A DNA stretch of 64,000 nucleotides. It comes from Chrysophaeum taylorii. Taxonomy: Eukaryota > Sar > Pelagophyceae > Pelagomonadales > Pelagomonadaceae. Of this stretch, positions 52,501-58,383 are shown piece by piece (the stretch's first letter is position 1; each line of letters starts with the position of its first letter). Location: the NCBI GenBank assembly GCA_029834535.1, contig JAQMWT010000675.1:124001-188000 (forward strand). The letters run 5' to 3'. A model generated the notes under the pieces. That model did not search any database and was not told where the DNA came from. It worked only from the letters and a program-made list of their open reading frames with translations. Made by a program: the position numbers and the translations under genes.

Positions 52501-53556
52501 TTCGACGAGGCAAAAGGACTCGCGGTCGCGCACGCCCCAAATCTCACCGAGCTCTCGGTATCGCTCGTGGAGAAGGCCGTCGCGAAGTATTTTGGGGATT
52601 ACGGCAAGATCGAGGGGGGCTCGGTGCACCGCGGGCTCGAGATGCTCACGGGCTTCGAGGCGACGCGCGTCTCGCTCGGCCCCAAAGCGCGCGGCGTCGG
52701 GAGGCTCGAACTCTGGAGCCAGATAAAACGCGAAGTCGGTCGCTCGATCGTGTGCGCGAGGACCGTCCCGATCGCGAGAGCGAGTCCCTACGCGCGGGAT
52801 CTCAGCCTGGCGTTCGACGGCGCGGTGTACGCCGTACTCGACGCTCGAGACGCGGGCCAAAAACTCGTCAAGCTGAGACCGACGCGCGGTGGTGGACCCC
52901 CCTTTTCTTCTTCGAGCAAGATCCGGTGGTCCCACAGGCTGAGGTACAAGCTGAACGTCGAGGCAGACCACCCAAACGTCGCGTGGATCACGTTCGACGA
53001 CCTCTGCGCCGCGTTCGACCGCGTCTACGTGTGCCGCGCGAGCGTCGGCTGGAAGCGACGACGCTTGTCTGGGCGCTGGCAAGTTGGCGGGCGGCGGCGA
53101 ATCGTCAACGAGGACGCCGTAACCTGGGAGGCCGAGCTCGAGGACACGGCACCCGGGCTGCCATCCCCGGGGAACCACGGTTGCGCCGTCGAACAGAACC
53201 CGCAATTCTCGCTCCGGCTCGACGCTCGCGCGAGCGTCCGTGTCGAACTCTCGCAGATCGACAGCTATGGCCAGCCCAGCCCTGTGGTAGCAGCGGCCGT
53301 TTTCGTATGCCGCGCGTCACAACTCGAACGCGTCCATCGCCTCGATCATCACACCGTGCTCGCCCACGCCGCGGGGACAACCCGCCGCCTCTGCCTCGAT
53401 CTCGAGGACCTCGGCCCCGGCTTGTACGTCGTCCTCTGTGGGACCCTCGAGCCTTGCGTGACTGGTGCCTTCACGCTCGACATCGCCGCTTCCGCAGACC
53501 TCGACGTCGATCAATTGTGGCCGCCCCTCTGGCGACGCGCAACGCCAGAACCTTGA
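46552..53556 (+). CDS. Giant DEK1-like membrane protein with catalytically dead calpain domain
   Basis: A 2,334-residue intact frame. An N-terminal C2 domain (about 97-205) has SDPFVKV, TDPVWNE and FDVRDRD. A luminal or extracellular segment with many Cys and Asn-x-Ser/Thr sites follows (about 205-480). Then come about twenty hydrophobic helices (about 490-1560) broken by charged loops, including a Glu run near 1105. The calpain core is at about 1820-2170: LRFRDSSF, VRDAWLVDA, LRELFVN, GVRLFVDSSWAYVIVDDAFP, KYFGDYGKIEGGSVHRGLEMLTGFEAT and WITFDDLCAAFDRVYVCR. At the catalytic positions Cys is A1888, His is A2091 (GAVYAVL), and Asn is P2110 (LRPTRGG for LRNPWG). A C2-like domain III ends it. 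Plants and many protists have DEK1-type membrane calpains that are active; this one should be a pseudo-protease. All three substitutions in an otherwise intact frame suggest selected non-catalytic function. Confidence 0.85.
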   Translation: MVLPRRKRGVMRGVLALPLAMAQPSPSGTGSSSRPRSVSSALTTTTTTTGPESSGLPTVRPTTFESTAPTSACESAGFSCNPSCPDGGRVQAAAGGKVLVTIVRARNLPDEDGSTVPDIFGLAKLSDPFVKVKVGDGRWSRAKTRALRSKTDPVWNERLDLGWHQSGEARVVFDVRDRDRGIERVDSKNDKLGGAKMRVPYCTMFTAMPVDDCDDDMPCANTETPWEMGKGRLACREHGWLRLGSAGGVRAYDALEGQACCDGDGRHPCLEVIIEVVPFQMYVDSKRGEPYISNNYASFAVVSDAATNVTSISEDLRSPFVDGIASSRVSSDHYRGALLLRTFHADAALTSDDEESTTSSSNHYYMRVATNRAATLSLCRNSSCETSDADVQSWFFGKSSTNVVSRGGGGGGATLDRFECWSRKVSATSRDRYGFVTGDPTLLYLIDDACDANYFGLLIPDFGDASSSPAFKTPVRLDRATLAARVAQFAVPLWFFGRPALRLLRRCGYRLDRVGAVLAGDASFDGSLAATYLLGRRRRQLFGDDARATPPNTVVVVVVYWATRATQLACAMPVVILFAFGVSVAISVRPTLFGAGIVLVGAALVLFGYAVSLWEARRWRPTATTASCLVAGFASIVAFLFVAVCLDPKVVEGGGSLDMSALTCATLTATLAPLALETVESGVTVRRAKRSLALALGEADDWILRDCYTVCSEANAFDFVGDVAGDLCGFANRDGAVEMARRRARVSRCLGFLISIVYVSVAFSKTRYGPLALAHVSAISATDAAHRLLARGSVAWSPRVVIGLAATGRVAVAACGPRFWMLGHAALFAVYGAALVAEIVHSYLPWLSTLRAAEVVFLQRTKVQVGPVDASGRPEFVLGVLASVLVFFVSVASFVREPSLPRAPVGALPAYAAPVLALLGVAIFGCAKACLRAAALASAKLLRPEAAAFYFVDPRLGLAQTLGAAACWFVAASGLFLWGATRDPAAFVATLFGFLALTTTTYALRAWLRHECETLVRWPPPVSPGPNISTTTTDDDDEIALSALNSMMADAEALADAKSADLAKFAFPPLERDDNIAAIEMPVLPPPAKRTNTKVCPLPDKQHNEEEEEEEEEVLRRVIRRDLGLWRLRRDGQRPSLTFCEIGSHLFFRCFFTTTTWKQHLSDPPPDATELPLWEAWASGCLLPHEYAPLWAAVAAPCSTLALGLAIASSAGVVGHLVWIFGFAAAGLCLPVVKYFHVRHDIRSDSVGAVWLAAGSALWIAGLAVAFARLANGRPDTPTALVLLDVLVMGPAAFVGLVLLLLWRDGDRDARARVASCSRAYFLRWASAGALIATTLQVWLWGSLPMALVWLVLWGGATEWLLLFWGHHRRDAVDERARGVLFGGIVLLFAAPPNLTATAASIACLAQLFRVATRLAFFEETSREETWWFSRTVLPAFASAPGAPLRDKTRIVVRLGAMLATVLTWGACLAALAQPVSVGVFVMCIVVMVAIALVVAAVAHVAHGLGTAAQHLSSRVFVDAAQTARESLEAETRKALASPLLVEEEGSSSFSAQTTITTTTTTTRRKTALELALEVERVGRAIYADGDAFADTLDGKGPFALLRHIIFCTRRGSSRKARRRRRCVLADDAKLFEVEAMFDARFSLEVRCCVVFHTTVLAAAAAQLAYETSVFSTFVHESRYRLAANGICPPSDDVVTVAIWLNALDDDSLERFHFLQSKFRREQDAHDALEEDLREEEEQPEPPERRDDIALRKRERVKSWASAAKLSVDDVVEKEEADVLAVLGGHDLGKKYEEQVLCGGDVIVGTCEEELAELEAGERDCFYAAGKKKDVLRFRDSSFLAGPKGLGRCWGFEVVDFRWKSAFEMHLPVFDDDGDDDEVVGSVVVRDAWLVDAIGVLRICAKPLLRELFVNARTAVGAYGVRLFVDSSWAYVIVDDAFPALCDATAFQRLEKRPQQIASLLNDAITRETPNPQESATSEDRAAFDEAKGLAVAHAPNLTELSVSLVEKAVAKYFGDYGKIEGGSVHRGLEMLTGFEATRVSLGPKARGVGRLELWSQIKREVGRSIVCARTVPIARASPYARDLSLAFDGAVYAVLDARDAGQKLVKLRPTRGGGPPFSSSSKIRWSHRLRYKLNVEADHPNVAWITFDDLCAAFDRVYVCRASVGWKRRRLSGRWQVGGRRRIVNEDAVTWEAELEDTAPGLPSPGNHGCAVEQNPQFSLRLDARASVRVELSQIDSYGQPSPVVAAAVFVCRASQLERVHRLDHHTVLAHAAGTTRRLCLDLEDLGPGLYVVLCGTLEPCVTGAFTLDIAASADLDVDQLWPPLWRRATPEP

Positions 53557-53575
53557 TTACAGTAATTTTCTGTCT

Positions 53576-53684
53576 TTAAATGTCGACTGCTAAGAGGGGG
53601 GGGTGTGTGTGGGGAGCATGAAGGATGTGGGTGTGTGTGGGGAGCATGAAGGATGTGGGTGGGTTTGTGGGTGGGTTTGTGGGG
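53576..53684 (-). mobile_element. 109-bp retroposon B tail with 9-bp target duplication
   Basis: It starts TTTAAATGTCGACTGCTAAG on the plus strand, then a G run and two copies of the GGGGAGCATGAAGGATGTGG block. TTTCTGTCT flanks it at 53567-53575 and 53685-53693. It begins 20 bp after the calpain stop codon and therefore lies in that gene's 3' UTR or polyadenylation region. A further fragment with CAGTCGACATTTAAAG lies at 53734-53749 in the opposite orientation. Confidence 0.85.
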
Positions 53685-53754
53685 TTTCTGTCTCTCCGGA
53701 GGAAGGGAAGGTCCGTGTTTTAAAGGAAGAAAACAGTCGACATTTAAAGAAAAC

Positions 53755-54715
53755 AAGTGCAGGCCAGTAAGTTCACCTAGTCCCAATCTCTAACCCCAGT
53801 AAGTTCACCTGATCCCAGTAAGTTTCGTATAAGTTCACCTGGTCAGTAAGTTCACCTAGCTCACACCAACTCCTTCGAGCTCGTCGCTGTCGCCTCCGCC
53901 AATCTAAGCTGCTTCGATCCGCACACGCCGCTAACCTTTGAGTTTACTCTAAAAGCCCTTTACTCTAAAAACCCCAGTATGTTCACCTGGTCCCAGTTTC
54001 ACCTGGTCACTCAGTTCACCTAGTCCCAATCTCAAACCCCAGTAAGTTCACGTGGTCCCAGTAAGTTCACCTATAGTGCGCGTGTAGACGCCGGGAGGGG
54101 CTTATCGGTATTGCGCAGCACGTGTGGGGTAGGGTGGAGTCGTCGACCCAGATGAGTATATCCTCTGGGATGCCGATCGACAGAGAGCCACGTAGAGCTG
54201 GACGTGGCAGAAGACGGGCTTGGGCAAGAGGACGCCGACCTCGCGGGGCGTCTGGCCCTGGCTCTTGTTGATCGTTTGGCGTAGGCGGGCCTTAAGGGAT
54301 ACAGGTTCGAGGAGCCTCGGTGACACGACGCGATCGATCATGTATCCGGTGCCGTTGCAGAGGCCGTGCGACGGGTCGAGGTCGCGAAGACTTTAAGCTC
54401 GCGATCAAAGTCAGCATGCCGTTGGTTGTCAGGGAGTTGAAAACTCGACTATAAAGAGCGAGGCGTCGTCTTCCGACCCAACCTAGTCGGCCGAAAAGAA
54501 CTCCGACGCCTCGTCTCCGGAAAAAAAAGGCCGCGGTCATGCGCGCGTTGTCAGCATCGACAACATCGTTTCGACGGGGCGTGAGAATGGCGCGCCGAAA
54601 GAGCCGCCGCGGGTCGTGGAAATAGTCTGCGAGGTCGCCGTAGACGGCTTGGAGGATCACTGTCTGGCTCTCGCGCCTACCTGATCCTTACTCTCGCGAA
54701 TACCTGATCCTTACC
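53755..54715 (-). mobile_element. Helitron-type PIF1 helicase remnant with subterminal repeats (copy 1)
   Basis: On the minus strand from about 54690 to 54103 the translation, across a few frame changes, shows AVYGDLADYFHDP, AILTPRRNDVVDADN, FPGDEASEFFSAD, DPSHGLCNGTGYMIDRVVSP, INKSQGQTPREVGVLLP and PVFCHVQLYVALC. These are the C-terminal motifs of the PIF1-like helicase of Helitrons. The Rep nuclease and the N-terminal helicase are absent. Downstream (54080-53760) is an irregular array of GGTGAACTTACTGG-like units, present again in copy 2. The element end is probably near GGCCTGCACTTGT, which both copies share. It is degenerate: several frame changes and in-frame stops. Confidence 0.78.
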
Positions 54716-54746
54716 CTAAATCGAGGGACAAACAGACAGACAGACA

Positions 54747-55127
54747 CTGGCTGTGCCAACTTCACAGAGGCAAAGGCGGCCCAAACTCGCCGCATCTACC
54801 GTGAGTGGGGGATCGCCAACGCATTAGGCCGGGCTCGCTATGCCCTCACCGCCCTCACCCATGTCGCCGCCTCGGGGAACCCCGCCCAGGCCGCCCGATC
54901 CCAGCAGGACGTCACCCTTCGTCGCACATACATCCGGCGGCAGCATGCGTACGACCTACGGGCGGGGCCCGTCCTCTCTTCGCCTGCCCCACGCCTCGGC
55001 GATGACCCCGACTAGGTCCCGCGTACTTATCTCCGCCCGTCAGGCACATCCCTCCTACCCCACAAACCCACCCACATCCTTCATGCTCCCCACACACACC
55101 CCCCCCTCTTAGCAGTCGACATTTAAA
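54747..55127 (+). mobile_element. Retroposon family B, longest copy (coding tail plus 3' UTR)
   Basis: It carries an open segment translating to TRRIYREWGIANALGRARYALTALTHVAASG (split: TRRIYREWGIANALG / RARYALTALTHVAASG) and ending LGDDPD-stop at 55014. After it come about 110 bp of 3' UTR ending CTTAGCAGTCGACATTTAAA. Both ends abut GACA repeats (54732-54746 and 55128-55145), the likely target duplication. A C-terminal coding tail followed by a 3' UTR, recurring in 5'-truncated copies, is what a LINE 3' end looks like. The protein family is not recognised. Confidence 0.72.
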
Positions 55128-55186
55128 GACAGACAGACAGACAGACAAACCACGGGTAGATTAGTGGACTCGGCATCCTACCCACA

Positions 55187-55669
55187 CCTTTTGGTTATGG
55201 GCCCAAAAGGTAAGGGTAGGAATGCCGGTCCTGGTGTGCGCGAGTGCCCGGGGCTATATATACCCCTGTGCTTCCCCATCATAGTGAAACGTGAACATCT
55301 GGGGCGAGTCAAGCATGTATGTGTATGCGAGACGATGGGGACCCAGCAGACGACGATGCCATCTGCTTAAGATGAACATCTGCGTCGGAGATGAACACCC
55401 GGTCCTGGTAAGCGAAAGCGCCCAGATGAGGGGGGTCTAGTGTTTGTGCTAGACGACGGGGCTCCAGCAGTTGGCGATGGCAACTGCTTCGCAGGCACTC
55501 ACACACTCCTTGCGGCGCAGCGGTGGGGCGGATTCGAACGCGCGATCCACCTCGAGCGCTTTAAGGGCCCATAACCAAAAGGTAAGGGTAGGAATGCCGG
55601 TCCTGGTGTGTGCGAGTGCCCGGGGCTATATATACCCCTGTGGCACTCGCAGGGGTATATATACCCCTG
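55187..55669. repeat. Nested direct, inverted and palindromic repeats with TATATA boxes
   Basis: A 66-bp direct repeat occurs at 55205-55270 and 55577-55642 with one difference. An 18-bp perfect inverted repeat (CCTTTTGGTTATGGGCCC) is at 55187-55204 and 55565-55582. A 20-bp perfect palindrome CAGGGGTATATATACCCCTG is at 55650-55669; its core also occurs at the end of each direct repeat. Between them an open stretch encodes APAVGDGNCFAG, faintly like the OTU-protease active-site block, with a more decayed cousin about 100 bp upstream. I see no complete gene. Confidence 0.75.
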
Positions 55670-55863
55670 TGCAAACATCTGTCGATTAGTAGTTAGGACA
55701 AGGAGAACGCCACTGCCGCGTCGGCCCTAATAAAGTAAGGTAACGGATCTGTCTTGAGGAAAGAAACCCTTTCTTCCCTGGGACTGTCAGCATCATTCCC
55801 CGCGCGTTCTGTTTCGAAACGCAGAGAAGGGCATGGCAGCAGAGTGGCTGGCGTGTTGCTAGC

Positions 55864-56382
55864 ATGGTTCTGGTGGTGGTAGACGCCTATGGGTACCCGA
55901 CGGTGGAGACGAGGGAAGCAAAGAGGGAACAGCTACGGCGAGTATCGCGATCTGTGCAGGAGCGCGTGCCTCCCTGGACGTTCAAGCATAAGGTGAGGGC
56001 CGCGCGGGGGGCAGTGCAGCAACTTCGCGGGGACGTGAGCACGGACGACCTCGGTGCTCTGCTCGAGCTGTGCGCGCACGCGCGCGGGCCCGCGACGTGA
56101 GTAGTTAAATGGTTTTGTGGTTGCCTGACCGCGGAGCTCAGGTATTCTGAAGAGGTCGACGCGCTGCGCGAGTGGCTGGTCAAAGAGGTGCCCCCGCACC
56201 ACGTCGAATGCAAGCGACCACTCCCCGAGGTGTCCGAATCGGACAGCGAGGAGACCCAAGAAACCCCCCGCGCGGAGACCCTCAAAGAAGGGAGGTGTTG
56301 CGAGACCGACATCGCCGAGACGCTCTGCAGCATTCGGCGATTCACCGGAAAGCGACACCGACGCTCGTTCGACCACTCGTAA
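55864..56382 (+). CDS. Two-exon hypothetical acidic protein
   Basis: Exon 1 is 55864-56096 and exon 2 is 56142-56382. The 45-nt intron 56097-56141 has GTGAGT at the donor and CTCAG at the acceptor and keeps the frame, giving about 157 residues; reading through meets a stop at once. The protein starts MVLVVVDAYGYPTVETREAKREQL, continues with a helical VQERVPPWTFKHKVRAARGAVQQL segment, and exon 2 has EEVDALREWLVKEVPPHHVECKRPLPE, an acidic Ser/Glu patch, and a basic Arg/His tail. I do not recognise the family. The paired-helix pattern and good splice sites support a real gene. Confidence 0.6.
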
Positions 56383-56574
56383 TCTATAAATGTCCTTCCC
56401 TCTCGGTCGCATGCCGCATGCGCCCTCCCCTTATCCTCACGCATGCAGCATGCGCAATGCTCTCGTTGGCCCCCTATTATTATATTACCCGAAAATCATG
56501 AGTCAGTTTTGCTCTGCTGCGGAACGCAAACGCAAGGAAACTGCTGGTTGAACGAAGGCAACCAACCACCCGTC

Positions 56575-57213
56575 ATGAACTTCGACGACAGCGGGTCGCT
56601 CAAGTTCAAGGTCAATCGGTACCGCGAGATGCAGAAAATGGTGCCGGGGATCGAGGCGTTGTATATGCTGATCCGTTCGATCCTGAGTACGCTTCGCGAA
56701 GCGCGCGTCCTCGTGGTGGGCTGTGGCGGCGGCCGGGAGCTCCAAGCTCTCGACGGGCTGGGCCACGAGGTGGTGGGGGTCGACCCTTCCGAAAGAATGC
56801 TCGACATGGCGCGACCCTACGCGAAGGGTGCCCGTCTCGTGCGAGGGACCGTCGACGACATCACCGGCGATTTCGACGCCGCACTCTCGATTCTCGTTAT
56901 GCACTTTCTCGATGACAAGCTCGCGTATTTACGGGCCATCCGCCAACGGCTTCGCACGGGGGCCCTCTTGCTTCTCGCGGACGTCAACGGCGACCCTGCG
57001 GTTTTGGAGGCCTTCATTGGCCCCTTTGAGTTTCACGCCCGGGACCGGGGCGTCGACGACGACGCCATAACAGCCAGCGCGGAGGTCATCAAGTCCCTCC
57101 CAATTATTACAGAGGAGCAGACCATCGACCTCTTCGCAGAGGCCGGCTTCCGACTCGTTTCACCCTTCTTCCGAGGGCTCTGGTACGCAGCCTGGTGGTG
57201 CGAGGCGCTGTGA
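56575..57213 (+). CDS. Class I SAM-dependent methyltransferase
   Basis: I start at the ATG at 56575 (MNFDDSGSLKFKVNRYREMQKMVPG) because the 44 upstream in-frame residues look like untranslated sequence. The Rossmann-fold motifs are clear: motif I VLVVGCGGGRELQAL, motif II acidic strand end VVGVDPSERMLDMA, ARLVRGTVDD, and motif IV DFDAALSILVMHFL. A post-core RIRQRL-like helix and strand (GALLLLADVNGD) follow. It resembles ubiquinone/phospholipid-type or tellurite-resistance-type small-molecule methyltransferases; the substrate cannot be read from sequence. The C-terminus (TIDLFAEAGFRLVSPFFRGLWYAAW) is the usual last strand pair. The length of 212 residues is normal for a stand-alone enzyme. 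Confidence 0.82.
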   Translation: MNFDDSGSLKFKVNRYREMQKMVPGIEALYMLIRSILSTLREARVLVVGCGGGRELQALDGLGHEVVGVDPSERMLDMARPYAKGARLVRGTVDDITGDFDAALSILVMHFLDDKLAYLRAIRQRLRTGALLLLADVNGDPAVLEAFIGPFEFHARDRGVDDDAITASAEVIKSLPIITEEQTIDLFAEAGFRLVSPFFRGLWYAAWWCEAL

Positions 57214-57346
57214 ATTTATGATTACCTGCGGAGATGTGAGTGCCGTGATTAAAAATGAGCGACGGCGTTTCTCAACGGGCAAGCGCCAGGACCAAGCTGC
57301 AAGGTGGGTCCGAGTTCCCAGCTTTGATGTTTGTTCCTCTCGGCTA

Positions 57347-57404
57347 GAGAGGGTAAGTAATAAATGTTTCGAAAAGAGAGGGTAAGTAATAAATGTTTCG
57401 AAAA
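57347..57404 (+). repeat. 29-bp perfect tandem duplication containing the next gene's start
   Basis: The unit GAGAGGGTAAGTAATAAATG... (29 bp) occurs at 57347-57375 and 57376-57404. Each copy contains an ATG TTT CGA start and a strong donor-like GGTAAGTAAT. The first ATG opens a 23-codon frame that overlaps the main gene in another frame. Confidence 0.85.
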
Positions 57405-58301
57405 AAAAAACGAAACGCCAGCGTCGAAGCAGTAGGCATGGGGTGGGGTGACGACGAGGACGAGGAGGAGGAAGAGGCGACGTTAAACAACGAGTCGCGG
57501 CCTTCAAAGCAGCGACGGCGGCGTCGGGCGAGGAAAGGGAAGGCGGCGGCGGAGAATGAAGGAGAGGCGGAGGCGATTGTGATCGACCTCAACCCGGTGC
57601 TCAACGGCTCGCGGGTGCAGACCGCGACCGAGTTGCCGAAACGGCGTCGTCGCCGTCGCATGGAACACAAAAAGGAGGAGCCGGAGGAGGAGCCACCACG
57701 TCGTCGTCGTCGTCGTCGGCGGCGCGCGAGAGGCAACAACATCATCAAGGCGGAGGGGTCTCGAGACACAGCATTGGCGGGCGAGGGAACACCCGGTGGT
57801 CAAGAAGAAGAAGAAGAAGAAGAAGATGATGATGATGAGGGGGAGGCACCACTTGATGACGAGGGAGCTCCCGGTTTTAATGATGATGATGATGAGGCCT
57901 TACCGGAAAAAGTTGCCGATGGACCGGAAAAAGATGCCGAGGAACCGGCAAAAGACGACGCTGAGGAACCGGCAAAATACGAGAAAGCACCGCAAAAAGA
58001 CGACGATGACGACAAGGCACCGGAAAAAGACGAGGCACTGGAGGTGGAGAGCCCGCCGCCGGCGCCGGCGCCGCCGCCGCCCGAGGAGGAGGGGAAGAAG
58101 CAGCGTGATGATTTATCAAAAAAGAACAATTTTGTGCTGCTGAAGGTGCTGGAGAAGACGGCGGGAATGGCGTCGTGGAGCCAGCGGTCGTCGAGTCTGC
58201 TCCGGAGCCTGTCGACGAAGATATCAACGACGACGGCGAAGCAGGACCCATTTTTAGTAGCGCCGGAAAAGGCGGAGGTGATCGAGTGCGGCTCGGTTTG
58301 A
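57393..58301 (+). CDS. Highly charged low-complexity protein
   Basis: 302 residues dominated by Glu/Asp, Arg/Lys and Pro runs. Alternating acidic and poly-Arg blocks (for example RRRRRRRRRARGNN) are followed by repeats of the EPAKDDAEEPAK and APEKDEA type at about 175-225. The only complex-looking stretches are IVIDLNPVLNGSRVQTATELPKR (split: IVIDLNPVLNG / SRVQTATELPKR) and the C-terminal NNFVLLKVLEKTAGMASWSQR. It is likely intrinsically disordered and nuclear, by composition. I do not recognise it. It converges on the ABC transporter gene, with 82 bp between stops. Confidence 0.5.
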   Translation: MFRKKKRNASVEAVGMGWGDDEDEEEEEATLNNESRPSKQRRRRRARKGKAAAENEGEAEAIVIDLNPVLNGSRVQTATELPKRRRRRRMEHKKEEPEEEPPRRRRRRRRRARGNNIIKAEGSRDTALAGEGTPGGQEEEEEEEDDDDEGEAPLDDEGAPGFNDDDDEALPEKVADGPEKDAEEPAKDDAEEPAKYEKAPQKDDDDDKAPEKDEALEVESPPPAPAPPPPEEEGKKQRDDLSKKNNFVLLKVLEKTAGMASWSQRSSSLLRSLSTKISTTTAKQDPFLVAPEKAEVIECGSV

Positions 58302-58383
58302 TAATCACAACCGCTTTACCAATCAAAATCAAGCAAGACACAGTTCGAGAGAATTAATCATAACCGACTTATAAATAAATAAA

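Noticed and set aside
51736-53205. A 489-codon minus-strand frame opposite the calpain core
   Set aside because: The plus strand encodes recognisable calpain and domain III motifs; the antisense frame has none.
53574-55127. A 1.55-kb DNA transposon with about 70-bp terminal inverted repeats
   Set aside because: The two ends are independent retroposon B tails, each with its own target duplication or simple-repeat flank, so they only mimic inverted termini.
55520-55580. Possible minus-strand tRNA with GCGTTCGAATCCG
   Set aside because: Only the T-loop consensus is present; the T-stem mispairs and no matching 5' acceptor strand exists upstream.
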